A stretch of 64,000 nt of DNA from Flexistipes sinusarabici DSM 4947 (GTDB lineage: Bacteria > Chrysiogenota > Deferribacteres > Deferribacterales > Flexistipitaceae). Where the stretch lies: the NCBI RefSeq assembly GCF_000218625.1, contig NC_015672.1:1773451-1837450 (forward strand). The letters run 5' to 3'. How positions within the stretch are numbered: position 1 is the stretch's first letter; each line of letters starts with the position of its first letter. Positions 7,279 through 15,531 of this stretch are shown here, piece after piece. The position numbers and the translations under genes were made by a program. The notes beneath the pieces were generated by a model. It was not told where the DNA came from, searched no databases, and saw nothing but the letters and a program-made list of their open reading frames with translations.

Positions 7279-8565
7279 TCACCCCAGTATTATTTTTTCT
7301 TCCGGGTAAGACAGTTTCGAAGTTTTTTCTTTCAGTAAAAGCATAGTTATCAATGTGGCAGGTCCGATTCTGCCCAGAAACATACAGGCTGTTATTATCA
7401 ATTTGCCGAAAATACCTAATTTGGCTGTGATACCTAAACTGAGTCCAACCGTTCCCAATGCGGACGTAACCTCAAAAAGTGTATCCATAAAGGTGAAGTC
7501 CCCGAAATAAAGCAACAAAAGCGTCGCTATTACAAGAAAAAATATGTACATGGATATAAGTGCATATGCTTTAAGTATATTAATCAAAGCTATATTTCTG
7601 TTGAATATCACAATTCTTTTGTTGCCCCTCAGTATGCTATACATTGAAACCACAGCTATATAAAAAGCTGTAGTTTTTATACCGCCGCCAGTAGATCCCG
7701 GAGATGCTCCTATAATCATTAAAACTATCATCAAAAACTTTGTTACTATATGAAGCCCGCCTATTTCAACTGTATTAAAACCTGCAGTTCTTGTTGTAAT
7801 GGATTGAAAGAAACTGTCGAGGATACTCATCGTGCCTTTTTCGAGCATAAAAATCAGTAAAGTCCCTGCGATAATCAAAGCAAATGTGGTGTAAACAACA
7901 ATCTTGGTGTGTACTTTTATTCTTTCATTGGAAACAAATGTCATGAAAATATTATAAATCACATAAAAACCTAAGCCGCCAAATACAATCAGAAACATTG
8001 TTGTTACTTTAACAATGCTGTTACTGCCGATAAGACTGCTGTCAAATGTGGAAAAACCTGCATTACAAAACGCCGAAACAGCATGAAACAACCCGTAATA
8101 AGCTGCATCTTTCAAGGCAAAGCCGTCCAGAAAAAAACCGTAACTCAGAGCCAAAAATCCCACAAACTCCATGACAAATGTATATATAACAACAATTACA
8201 AGTACCTTTTCAGCTTCCTGTATGTTTAAACTGTCACTTATTTTTGCAACCATAAATTTTCTGGAAAAATCAAGCTCACCCCGCAAAAAAAGGAGCAGAG
8301 ATGAAGTCAATGTCATAATACCTATAGCCCCCACCTGCATCATAAGCATAATAAAAAACTGTCCCCAGAAATTAAAACCCGATGTATCCACCACAATAAG
8401 GCCTGTAACACAGACAGCTGAGGTGGCAGTGAACAGCGCATCGATATAAGAGAGACCTTCGGTATGCTTTACAAAAGGCATTTTTAAAAGAAATGTACCC
8501 GCTATGATAAAAAGCGCAAATGTAATAAAAAGGTACATCCAGGGATTTATCTTAAATTTGAACAT
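7279..8565 (-). CDS. TrkH/KtrB-family potassium uptake pore subunit
   Basis: 428-aa multi-pass inner-membrane protein with the four M1-P-M2 repeats of the Trk/Ktr superfamily. Selectivity-filter-like segments include TATSAVCVTGLIV, AVSAFCNAGFS, TTRTAGFNTV and ALGTVGLSLG, each with the conserved glycine. The start is taken as ATG at 8565; a TTG at 8571 is also in frame. No clear SD is present, and an intrinsic terminator hairpin of the preceding rubredoxin-like gene ends about 10 nt upstream. It forms a K+ transporter with the adjacent RCK subunit. Confidence 0.92.
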   Translation of the reverse strand: MFKFKINPWMYLFITFALFIIAGTFLLKMPFVKHTEGLSYIDALFTATSAVCVTGLIVVDTSGFNFWGQFFIMLMMQVGAIGIMTLTSSLLLFLRGELDFSRKFMVAKISDSLNIQEAEKVLVIVVIYTFVMEFVGFLALSYGFFLDGFALKDAAYYGLFHAVSAFCNAGFSTFDSSLIGSNSIVKVTTMFLIVFGGLGFYVIYNIFMTFVSNERIKVHTKIVVYTTFALIIAGTLLIFMLEKGTMSILDSFFQSITTRTAGFNTVEIGGLHIVTKFLMIVLMIIGASPGSTGGGIKTTAFYIAVVSMYSILRGNKRIVIFNRNIALINILKAYALISMYIFFLVIATLLLLYFGDFTFMDTLFEVTSALGTVGLSLGITAKLGIFGKLIITACMFLGRIGPATLITMLLLKEKTSKLSYPEEKIILG

Positions 8566-8572
8566 AATCAAA

Positions 8573-8603
8573 TAAAAAAGAGAGACTTAAAAAGTCTCTC
8601 TTT
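8573..8603 (-). terminator. Intrinsic terminator after the rubredoxin-like gene
   Basis: AAAGAGAGACTT (8577-8588) and AAGTCTCTCTTT (8592-8603) pair around a 3-nt loop. On the minus strand the stem runs into TTTTTT. It lies directly upstream of the potassium pore gene. Confidence 0.8.
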
Positions 8604-8609
8604 AAAAAG

Positions 8610-8720
8610 TTATTTCACTTCTTCAAATTTTTCTTTAGACGCGTTACATACAGGACACTTTTCAGGCGGCTCTTCACCTTCATAGATATAGCCGCATACT
8701 GAGCATTTCCATTTATTCAT
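8610..8720 (-). CDS. Rubredoxin-like small protein (rubrerythrin C-terminal type)
   Basis: 36-aa protein beginning [15 protein letters not shown], with a second pair CPVCNAS. It resembles the C-terminal rubredoxin domain of rubrerythrin, expressed alone and lacking the long loop of true rubredoxins. The four cysteines should bind one iron. The SD GGAGAGA precedes ATG at 8720. It follows nfu by 9 nt, so it is likely the last gene of the iscS-like/iscU/nfu transcript, before a terminator. Confidence 0.85.
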   Translation of the reverse strand: MNKWKCSVCGYIYEGEEPPEKCPVCNASKEKFEEVK

Positions 8721-8729
8721 ATTCTCTCC

Positions 8730-8951
8730 TTATAGAGCAACGACTTCCTTCACCTCAGGAATAGCTTCTTTAAGCCGCATTTCTATTCCGTGTTTCAAAG
8801 TCATAGTGCTGAAAGGACAGCTGCCACAGGCTCCTGTCAATTGCACTTTTACCACACCGTCATCACTGACGTCAATAAGCTCAACATCGCCACCGTCTGC
8901 CTGAAGAGACGGTCTCACCTTTTGGAGCACTTCTTCAACTCTTTCTTTCAT
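8730..8951 (-). CDS. NFU-domain Fe-S carrier protein
   Basis: 73 aa, a stand-alone NifU C-terminal (NFU) domain. Motifs are [15 protein letters not shown] and the cluster-binding C-x2-C in [14 protein letters not shown]. Two monomers would hold a [4Fe-4S] cluster and deliver it to target proteins. It sits 6 nt after iscU in an Fe-S assembly operon. Length and motifs are normal for this family. Confidence 0.93.
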   Translation of the reverse strand: MKERVEEVLQKVRPSLQADGGDVELIDVSDDGVVKVQLTGACGSCPFSTMTLKHGIEMRLKEAIPEVKEVVAL

Positions 8952-8957
8952 AATATC

Positions 8958-9407
8958 TTAAACCTCCTGATTTGTCTCTTTATTTTTAATTTTTTCTTTT
9001 ATTTCGTCAACAATTTTCGGATCTTTACCCACTCTCTCATAATAATCTTTAAGAGCAGCTTCAATAGCTTCCTCAGCCATAACAGAACAATGGATTTTTG
9101 CCGGTGGCAGCCCTTCAAGGGCTTCAACTATAGCGTTATTGGTAAGCTCAAGAATTTCTTCCACTGTTTTCCCTTTCAAGAGCTCCGTTGCCATAGAACT
9201 CGAAGCAATCGCTGCACCACAGCCGAATGTTTTAAATTTCACATCCTCAACAACTCCATCGTCATTGATTTTGAGAAAAAGTTTCATAACATCCCCGCAA
9301 GCAGGGTTACCTACTTCACCCACTCCGCTGGCGTCCTCGATTTCACCCATATTTCTGGGATTCATAAAGTGTTCCATTACTTTTTCACTGTATGGTCCTT
9401 TTGCCAT
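8958..9407 (-). CDS. iscU: IscU/NifU-type Fe-S cluster scaffold
   Basis: 149 aa. The three scaffold cysteines are present (NPACGD near 37, TFGCGAAIASSSM near 63, KIHCSVMAEEAI near 106), with the Asp after the first. They assemble [2Fe-2S] and [4Fe-4S] clusters from iron and desulfurase-supplied sulfur. The C-terminal tail after residue 125 is lysine-rich and longer than in E. coli IscU. SD AGGAGGAAATT. It lies between the desulfurase-like gene and nfu. The upstream desulfurase-like protein lacks key residues, so the sulfur donor for this scaffold is uncertain. Confidence 0.93.
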   Translation of the reverse strand: MAKGPYSEKVMEHFMNPRNMGEIEDASGVGEVGNPACGDVMKLFLKINDDGVVEDVKFKTFGCGAAIASSSMATELLKGKTVEEILELTNNAIVEALEGLPPAKIHCSVMAEEAIEAALKDYYERVGKDPKIVDEIKEKIKNKETNQEV

Positions 9408-9419
9408 AATTTCCTCCTG

Positions 9420-10601
9420 CTATTTGTTATAATATGGTGACATTTCACAGAGTTTATTAACAATCTCCGGTGTTATCTCCAGAACTCTGTCCACCTCATC
9501 CTCAGTATTGTACTTTGACATGGAAAATGTAAGTGAACCGGCACAAATGTCATTGGGAACACCTACTGCCGTCAGTACATGAGAGGCTTCCAGCTCATCC
9601 TCGTCTTCAGCCTGGATATTTGAAGAACATGCAGACCCGCTTGCCCCGTATACATCTTTCAGCGAATACCATAAAAGCAGCGATTCACCTTCAATATACT
9701 CAATCCAGAAACTGACATGTCCGGCCAATCTGTCATTCCTGTCTCCAGTAAAGTGTATGAAGTCAAACATTTCGTCAAGGCCATTCCACAACTTTTCCTG
9801 CAATTTTTTCATTCTGGGCACATACTCACCCATTTCTTTCTTTGCAATGCGCGCCGCTTCACCCAAACCGACAATGGCCGGCACATTCTCGGAACCGCTT
9901 CGGAAACCTTTTTCCTGAAATCCGCCGTCAAAAAGAGGGTTTAATTTTACCCCATTTTTAACAAAAAGTGCTGCCGAACCCTTAGGGCCGTAAAAATTCT
10001 GGCCTGCAAGACTCAGCAGATCACACCCAAACTCGTATACATCAACCTCAGTATGACCTACTCCCGCAACGGCGTCCGTATGAAAAAGAACTTCATTTTT
10101 CCTGCAGATTTCACCCACTTTTTTCAAATCCTGTACAGTTCCGATCTCAGGGTTGGTATGCATAACCGAAACAAGTGCAGTTTCAGGAGTCACTGCTTTT
10201 TCAAGAGCATTCATGTCCACTTTGCCATTTTCATCAACTCTGATTTTTGTAATTTTATAGCCCTCGTTCATTAACTTCATGCATACATTCTGAACGGAAA
10301 AATGTTCTATTTCACTTATAACTATATGATCTTTCCCTTTTGTTTTCTCTGTATCCAAAACACCTTTTAAAGCAAGATTGTTAGACTCAGTACCACAGGA
10401 TGTAAAAATAATTTCATCATTCTCAGCACCTATGAGATCAGCCACATAACCTCTTGCTTCATCAACTGCCTCAAATGCTTCCCTGCCCAGAGGGTAAAAA
10501 TGTGCACTGGGATTTCCGTATTTTTCCGTATAAAAAGGAATCATTTTATCAACAACTCGTTTATCAGGTTTGGTTCCGGCAACATTATCCATATAAACCA
10601 T
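9420..10601 (-). CDS. NifS/IscS-family class V aminotransferase-fold protein lacking the PLP lysine
   Basis: 393 aa with clear cysteine-desulfurase architecture: YMDNVAGTKP at the N-terminus, EIEHFSVQNV, HTNPEIGTVQ, HTDAVAGVG, and the cysteine loop GASGSACSSN. The usual S-x2-H-K-x2-GPKG motif reads SLAGQNFYGPKG, so the PLP Schiff-base lysine is Asn and the preceding His is Gln. DAVQ is DAVA, and NNE is NPE. The codons were checked on the minus strand (GGC CAG AAT TTT). The start is ATG at 10601 with AAGGAGAACGATCT upstream. The protein may be inactive or have another role, although it sits directly before iscU. Confidence 0.8.
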   Translation of the reverse strand: MVYMDNVAGTKPDKRVVDKMIPFYTEKYGNPSAHFYPLGREAFEAVDEARGYVADLIGAENDEIIFTSCGTESNNLALKGVLDTEKTKGKDHIVISEIEHFSVQNVCMKLMNEGYKITKIRVDENGKVDMNALEKAVTPETALVSVMHTNPEIGTVQDLKKVGEICRKNEVLFHTDAVAGVGHTEVDVYEFGCDLLSLAGQNFYGPKGSAALFVKNGVKLNPLFDGGFQEKGFRSGSENVPAIVGLGEAARIAKKEMGEYVPRMKKLQEKLWNGLDEMFDFIHFTGDRNDRLAGHVSFWIEYIEGESLLLWYSLKDVYGASGSACSSNIQAEDEDELEASHVLTAVGVPNDICAGSLTFSMSKYNTEDEVDRVLEITPEIVNKLCEMSPYYNK

Positions 10602-10618
10602 AGATCGTTCTCCTTGCA

Positions 10619-11401
10619 TCAAAGTTTTTTTAGCTCATCTAATATCTGCTTTGTAAAAATATGCAGATAATCACCATAAACGGTTACCATACCGTTATTC
10701 TCTTTTCTGAAAACCAACCCTTCATTGGCTATAATATCTGTCAGGTTACCCGTTTTCCCGTACAAATCCTCGCCTGCAACATCTTCTGTATTACCACAAA
10801 TGTCCAATATAAGTCCTGTTGAAACAGGTAGCAACCTAAAAATAAAATTTTTTCTTACTTCATCCTTTATGTTTGTCAAATATTTATCAAAAAGAGGGGT
10901 GCCTTCTGTTGCAACATTGAACCCCAGATTAAAATCAATAACCTTACTGTTATAATCTGAGAAAGCCAAAAGGTGCCTTGTCTGGTTTATCAAATCATCA
11001 ACACCGTCTTTGCCGAAAATAGCAGCAGGCAGACTGCATACGCCCTTAATTTCATCAATATCATCACACACAGAGTTAAGAATATATTCCACCGGATTTA
11101 GAACTTTACAGATATCAGCGTCCTCAGAATAGTATCCTGCTGCATCAATAACGCTGCCGTCAAAATCACCGGCATTGCCGGCCAGACTGTCACCGCCTGG
11201 CAGAACCAGGAGAACATCCTCATCGCCAAACTTATTTAATTCATCTATTTGAGCTGAAGGAACTTCAGACTGCAATACAGGCACTTTCTCTTCATCGGCA
11301 TAAACATTAATGCTAACCTCCGGCATCTGTCCCTCTATTCCAATAATTACTTCATTTAACATCAAAGATTCCCCTGCAAAAATGCCCACTTCCATACGCA
11401 T
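10619..11401 (-). CDS. Aspartate-semialdehyde dehydrogenase-like (USG-1-like) protein, catalytic Cys apparently absent
   Basis: 260 aa, recognised only weakly. The pattern 'DEDVLLVLPGGDSLAG...VIDAAGYYSEDADICKVLNP' matches the Asd N-terminal fold where the phosphate and aspartate pocket lies. 'VCSLPAAIFGKDGVDDLINQTRHLL' and 'FNLGFNVA' resemble the Asd dimerisation domain. The GxTGxxG nucleotide motif and the catalytic N-C-S/T of real Asd are not visible. The SD AGGTG sets ATG at 11401. It ends 17 nt before the desulfurase-like start, so both are in one operon. Function unknown. Confidence 0.45.
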   Translation of the reverse strand: MRMEVGIFAGESLMLNEVIIGIEGQMPEVSINVYADEEKVPVLQSEVPSAQIDELNKFGDEDVLLVLPGGDSLAGNAGDFDGSVIDAAGYYSEDADICKVLNPVEYILNSVCDDIDEIKGVCSLPAAIFGKDGVDDLINQTRHLLAFSDYNSKVIDFNLGFNVATEGTPLFDKYLTNIKDEVRKNFIFRLLPVSTGLILDICGNTEDVAGEDLYGKTGNLTDIIANEGLVFRKENNGMVTVYGDYLHIFTKQILDELKKL

Positions 11402-11471
11402 AATAACACCTTTTTTGTCTTTTTAAAGAAGATACACATGATTTAATAAAATGCAATAGGTATTCTGAAAA

Positions 11472-12404
11472 TTAATTTTCTATTTTTGAATATTTTAACG
11501 TGCCGTTATCCATGGTAAATCTGAGATTCTTTACCGGTTCACGCCACCCTCCGAGATTTCTGTAAATATCACCGTTGTGCGAAATGGTAATAGCTGCGGC
11601 GTTTCCAATATCTATAATAAAAAAATCACTGAAGCTTATGGTTTTGATCAAACCACCCTCAGCTATAAAATCCAGCTGTTTTTCATTATCTATATTCACA
11701 TGAACCCAGCAGGTATCTGAAAAATCCAGTGATACATCATATTTCTTTTCAACAACTTTTTTCTCTTTATTTAATTCCTGCGTTATCTCATAAGGAGTAA
11801 TTTCATTATCCTTAGCTTTCCCGTCACTTTCTGTTGCATTTTCCAAACCTGATGACTTTTTATCTGTTTTCAGGGCTTGCTCCTTGCCGCCCTCAGTTTT
11901 TTCTTGAGAAATGTTGTCTTCCGGAAGGGCTTTATTTTTCTTCAATTCAGTTTCATTTCCTGAAGTCGTGTTACCAGTGGTAAGTTCCCCTTTGCTCTCA
12001 ATCTGCTTTACTTCCTTATCCAGAGTACCGGAAGGCACAAAAACATAAGCAAGAATCCCTCCAATAATAAGCAGGAGAAAAACAGCGGCAAATACTGGGA
12101 ATTTTCTTTTTGAATCAGCAGAAGAATAATCCACTTCCGATTCCTGAGCCTCCTGAACCTGAAAATCTTCCTTTTTGCATTCCGATTCAAAAAGACTTTT
12201 AACATCATCATATGTATATCCGAGATATTCCGCATACTTCTTCACAAAACCGTAGCAATGCACATATGAAGGGAGACTGTCAAAATCCCCGCTTTCAATA
12301 GCTTCAATTGCCGCCTTGCTTATCAGCGTTGCTTTTGATACATCCTTTATACTCTTACCCTGTTCTTTTCTTTTTTCACTGAGAAAATGACCTAAATCAC
12401 TCAT
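11472..12404 (-). CDS. RodZ-like membrane protein with N-terminal HTH and DUF4115
   Basis: 310 aa. The N-terminal HTH_25 domain (about 1-70) begins LGHFLSEKRKEQGKSIKDVS, followed by a charged linker and one TM helix (about 105-125, PVFAAVFLLLIIGGILAYVF). A low-complexity periplasmic linker rich in K, E and T follows, then a C-terminal beta domain with SDTCWVHVNIDN (DUF4115). RodZ anchors MreB in cell-shape control. No mreB is nearby. The gene overlaps the PilF-like lipoprotein gene by 8 nt, as often seen for this pair. Confidence 0.85.
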   Translation of the reverse strand: MSDLGHFLSEKRKEQGKSIKDVSKATLISKAAIEAIESGDFDSLPSYVHCYGFVKKYAEYLGYTYDDVKSLFESECKKEDFQVQEAQESEVDYSSADSKRKFPVFAAVFLLLIIGGILAYVFVPSGTLDKEVKQIESKGELTTGNTTSGNETELKKNKALPEDNISQEKTEGGKEQALKTDKKSSGLENATESDGKAKDNEITPYEITQELNKEKKVVEKKYDVSLDFSDTCWVHVNIDNEKQLDFIAEGGLIKTISFSDFFIIDIGNAAAITISHNGDIYRNLGGWREPVKNLRFTMDNGTLKYSKIEN

Positions 12405-13143
12405 AATAAAGCCCCATTTTTTTCAGATAAGAAGCAGCTGTTTTTGCTTCCTCACTGTCAGGCTGCAGTTCTATAATTTCTTCCATAACTTTTGCAGACT
12501 GCTCATATTTGTTCTGATTGTAATAATACTTGCCCAATTCAAGCTTTGCAGGGAGAAAAACAGGGTTCCTCTTTAACGCCTTTTTCAAAATATCTATCGC
12601 CTTATCATGTTCTTCCCAGCTCTTGTAAATTCTGTACATATACATATATGGAGATATGAACCGGGGGTTGATTTCCACTGCCCTCTTAAAATACTCCAGC
12701 GCCCTGTCGTAACGCCCTTTCCCGTAAAGGGAATAGCCCATGTTGTAATAAATCATGCCATGATTTGGATATCCGGGATCTTCGAGCACAATTTTCCATT
12801 GTTTTACAGCCTTTTCAACATTTCCAAGAGAAGCCAGTGTGGAAGCATATGCATTATGGTAGTCGGAATTAGAAGGATCCAGTTCAATAGCCCTCTCTAA
12901 ATATTTCTGTGCTTTCAGCAACTTGTTATGTTTCAGGTAAAAAGTGGCAATTGCATAGTGTGTTTTGGCATCGTTTGGTTTATATTTCAGTGCCTTTTCA
13001 AACTCTCTGATTGCCATATAATCCTTATCTGTATTCAGATAAGCAAGCCCCATTTTATAATGCGACTGAAAAGCATTATCATTTTTTGCCGCACAGCCCA
13101 GTATAACGAAAATCAATAATAAACTAAGCGCTATTCTTTTCAT
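12397..13143 (-). CDS. TPR lipoprotein, PilF/PilW-like
   Basis: 248 aa. The N-terminal lipoprotein signal MKRIALSLLLIFVILGCAAK has a lipobox ending at Cys 17. At least five tetratricopeptide repeats follow (for example AIREFEKALKYKPNDAKTHY, GRYDRALEYFKRAVEINPRF). Such proteins support PilQ secretin assembly or act as general outer-membrane scaffolds. It overlaps coaX by 20 nt and the RodZ-like gene by 8 nt, so it is translated from a dense operon. A pilus role is inferred from family only; no other pilus gene is present. Confidence 0.8.
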   Translation of the reverse strand: MKRIALSLLLIFVILGCAAKNDNAFQSHYKMGLAYLNTDKDYMAIREFEKALKYKPNDAKTHYAIATFYLKHNKLLKAQKYLERAIELDPSNSDYHNAYASTLASLGNVEKAVKQWKIVLEDPGYPNHGMIYYNMGYSLYGKGRYDRALEYFKRAVEINPRFISPYMYMYRIYKSWEEHDKAIDILKKALKRNPVFLPAKLELGKYYYNQNKYEQSAKVMEEIIELQPDSEEAKTAASYLKKMGLYYE

Positions 13144-13900
13144 AAATCAACCTCAGCCCGTATAGTGTAAGATTGGGTTCATATTCTTGTATATATTTTG
13201 ATTCACCAATATAAATACTTCCTAAGCCTCCCGTAGCCACAGCCTTTACCGAACTGCCTTCAAACTGTTCTTCAATAATTTTTTCTATTATGCCGTCTAT
13301 CATTGAGAGGTAACCGAAATACACTCCGGATTTCATTGATGAAGTTGTGCTGTTTCCCACAACTTTCCGGCATTTTTCTATTTCAATCTCCGGCAACTTC
13401 GCCGTTTTTGAGTGCAATGCATTTACAGAGAGTTTTATACCGGGGCTGATAACCCCTCCGATATATTCACCCTTTCTGTTCACAACATCAAAAGTCGTGG
13501 CCGTTCCAAAATCAACAACGATACAAGGCGCCTTATAATATTTAATAGCAGCAGCCGCATTCACAATTCTGTCAGCACCAATTTCCTTGGGGTTTTCAAA
13601 TTTAACAGGCACCCCCGTTTTTATACCAGGGCCAATAACTACGGGCTCAATATCAAAATATTTGCGGGCAAGTTTTGTAAAAGTGTAAACAAGCGGCGGT
13701 ACAACACTGGAAATAACCATTCCGCTCAGCTGGTCAAAGTCTATTCCCCTGTTTTTAAGAAGAAGCATAATAGTGGCAGCATACTCATCGGTTGTTCTCA
13801 TGGAATCGGTTGTTAACCTGCAATTTCCTGCAAGATTGCCCTGCTTATCAAAAATCCCGAATACTATGTTGGTGTTGCCAATATCAACGGCAAAAATCAT
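13124..13900 (-). CDS. coaX: Type III pantothenate kinase
   Basis: 258 aa. CoaX phosphorylates pantothenate with ATP, the first step of CoA synthesis. The ASKHA-fold signature is MIFAVDIGNTNIVFGIF with D5 and N9-T. Further motifs are GADRIVNAAAA, CIVVDFGTATTFD and GGVISPGIKLS, and VATGGLGSIY near the C-terminus. Length is typical. It overlaps birA by 17 nt; birA-coaX pairs are common in many bacteria. Confidence 0.95.
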   Translation of the reverse strand: MIFAVDIGNTNIVFGIFDKQGNLAGNCRLTTDSMRTTDEYAATIMLLLKNRGIDFDQLSGMVISSVVPPLVYTFTKLARKYFDIEPVVIGPGIKTGVPVKFENPKEIGADRIVNAAAAIKYYKAPCIVVDFGTATTFDVVNRKGEYIGGVISPGIKLSVNALHSKTAKLPEIEIEKCRKVVGNSTTSSMKSGVYFGYLSMIDGIIEKIIEEQFEGSSVKAVATGGLGSIYIGESKYIQEYEPNLTLYGLRLIYEKNSA

Positions 13901-14645
13901 AGCCTATGTCACCAGAGTAAATTTTTGTCAGTTTACCTGATTTTTCTGCAACAATCAAGGCACCATTTGAATCGATACCTTTTTCAAGAACTTCCTTCTT
14001 TTTATTATCGATATGAATATTGACAGGTAAGTTCAGATGAGCTGAATAATCGTACCATAATTTTTCAATATTTATTTCATCATTCATAAACCTGCTGAAA
14101 TAATCCTCGAATGTGTTCATGAATAAAGCCATAATTTTTTCCGGCTCGGCATCCTTTCCTGTTTCGTCTTTTATTGAGGAAGCCGTAGGGATAATCTTAC
14201 TAACCTTTTCTGCATTTACATTAACCCCGATGCCCAGAACAATTTTTGAAAGTTTATTCCCGTTAAATTTCGTATCAATTAAAATTCCGGCAATCTTTTT
14301 ACCCGCATATACAATATCATTCGGCCATTTTAAGTAGCACTTAAAATAAGTTCTTAAAACATCGCACATGGCAAAACCGGCTAAAATATTGAGTGGAAGT
14401 ATACGGTCACCTTCGATTCTCGGCAGAATTAAGGTAAAATATAAGTTTTCCCCTTCAAAATCAGTCCATTTACGCCCGCTTCTGCCCCTGCCTGATGTTT
14501 GCCTTGATGTTGTTATTACAGAAAATACAGGGCACTTATGTTCAAGTGCATAGGTATTGGTGGACTGCAGCGAATCAAACACCTGCAGATTTCTGCCGAA
14601 ATTTTTCGTTTTCAGAAATAAATTGTACTTATCTCTGTCAAACAT
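13884..14645 (-). CDS. birA: Biotin-[acetyl-CoA-carboxylase] ligase, without HTH domain
   Basis: 253 aa. It makes biotinyl-AMP and transfers biotin to carrier proteins. The glycine-rich motif TSGRGRSGRKW (about residue 70) and KWPNDIVYAGKKIAGILID are the catalytic BPL signatures. A short SH3-like C-terminal domain follows. No N-terminal winged helix is present, so it is the monofunctional type and not a bio-operon repressor. The start ATG at 14645 overlaps the end of the receiver-protein gene by 8 nt; the in-frame TTG at 14660 has no better SD. Confidence 0.93.
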   Translation of the reverse strand: MFDRDKYNLFLKTKNFGRNLQVFDSLQSTNTYALEHKCPVFSVITTSRQTSGRGRSGRKWTDFEGENLYFTLILPRIEGDRILPLNILAGFAMCDVLRTYFKCYLKWPNDIVYAGKKIAGILIDTKFNGNKLSKIVLGIGVNVNAEKVSKIIPTASSIKDETGKDAEPEKIMALFMNTFEDYFSRFMNDEINIEKLWYDYSAHLNLPVNIHIDNKKKEVLEKGIDSNGALIVAEKSGKLTKIYSGDIGYDFCR

Positions 14646-14985
14646 TGAGTGTTGTTTCAACTAATTTCAAAAGATTTCCGGTATCGGGAGATTTGGTAAG
14701 CATTTCAACACTTTCATAATCACCAACATTGAAATCACCGGGATTTGCGGTATATATGATAATAGGTACTTTGCTCGTTTTTCTGATTCTCTCCAGGAAT
14801 TGCACACCGTCAAGCTTAGGCATGCGCAAATCCAGTATAACGAGATCAACATCCTCTTCGCTAAAACTTATCAGAGCTTCTTCACCGTTTACGGCTGTAA
14901 TTACATTGTAATTCAGATCACAGAATTCATCCCGCATCAGCAGTCTTATATTGTCGTCATCGTCAACAATCAGTAGAGTTTTCAA
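14638..14985 (-). CDS. Single-domain response regulator (CheY-like receiver)
   Basis: 115 aa, one receiver domain and no output domain. The acidic pocket is DDDD at 8-11, the phosphoacceptor Asp lies in VILDLRMPKLDG (about 52), the switch Thr in IIYTANP (about 79) and the Lys in LTKSP (about 98). The start is TTG at 14985, set by AGGAGG 6 nt upstream. It overlaps birA. No cognate kinase lies in the window, so its pathway is unknown. Confidence 0.9.
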   Translation of the reverse strand: MKTLLIVDDDDNIRLLMRDEFCDLNYNVITAVNGEEALISFSEEDVDLVILDLRMPKLDGVQFLERIRKTSKVPIIIYTANPGDFNVGDYESVEMLTKSPDTGNLLKLVETTLNV

Positions 14986-15262
14986 CTTCTTCCTCCTGCA
15001 AAGCAGAATATATTTCTTTTTTCACAAAAAATGCAACCAATTTTTTTTAGCCAACTTCCCTTTTTCTGCCTTGACCTGTAAAATCCGCAATGTTTTATTC
15101 CAGGATACAGCTCTTTTATACGGTCTGTTTTGTGCAGTCAAGGAATCATAATATATCAATGAATCTTTCCACCATAATTAAAATTCATTTGCAATACATT
15201 TTACTTGCATATAAAATTATAACATAATTCCTTAAAAAGGGAAAAAAATATAGGAGGTTATT

Positions 15263-15382
15263 ATGGCTACTGAAGTGGAAGAAGTTTATTACTGTGAAAT
15301 ATGTGGCAACAAAGTTGAAGTATTGGAGAATAGAGCCGGTGACCTTGTTTGTTGCGGAGAAGAAATGGTGTTAGTGGATTAA
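15263..15382 (+). CDS. Desulforedoxin-like protein (desulfoferrodoxin N-terminal domain alone)
   Basis: 39 aa: [27 protein letters not shown]. The spacing C-x2-C ... C-C is that of the Fe(Cys)4 centre of desulforedoxin and of the first domain of desulfoferrodoxin. The superoxide-reductase domain is absent, so it is an electron carrier or a stand-alone redox protein, not a superoxide reductase. The SD is AGGAGG. It forms its own transcription unit ending in a hairpin terminator. Confidence 0.9.
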   Translation: MATEVEEVYYCEICGNKVEVLENRAGDLVCCGEEMVLVD

Positions 15383-15396
15383 TCCATGCATAATCG

Positions 15397-15430
15397 GCGG
15401 CACAGTTTCTTAAAGTGCCGCTGCTTTTTC
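15397..15430 (+). terminator. Intrinsic terminator after the desulforedoxin-like gene
   Basis: GCGGCAC (15397-15403) pairs with GTGCCGC (15415-15421) over an 11-nt loop, followed by TGCTTTTTC. It lies 15 nt after the stop codon. Confidence 0.8.
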
Positions 15431-15531
15431 TATCATATCAATACTTTTACAACATAATACAAACATATCTTGAATTTTGAGCTAAATTTTCTTATAAGCA
15501 TACATTCAGTTCATATCAACGGAGGAAAAAA

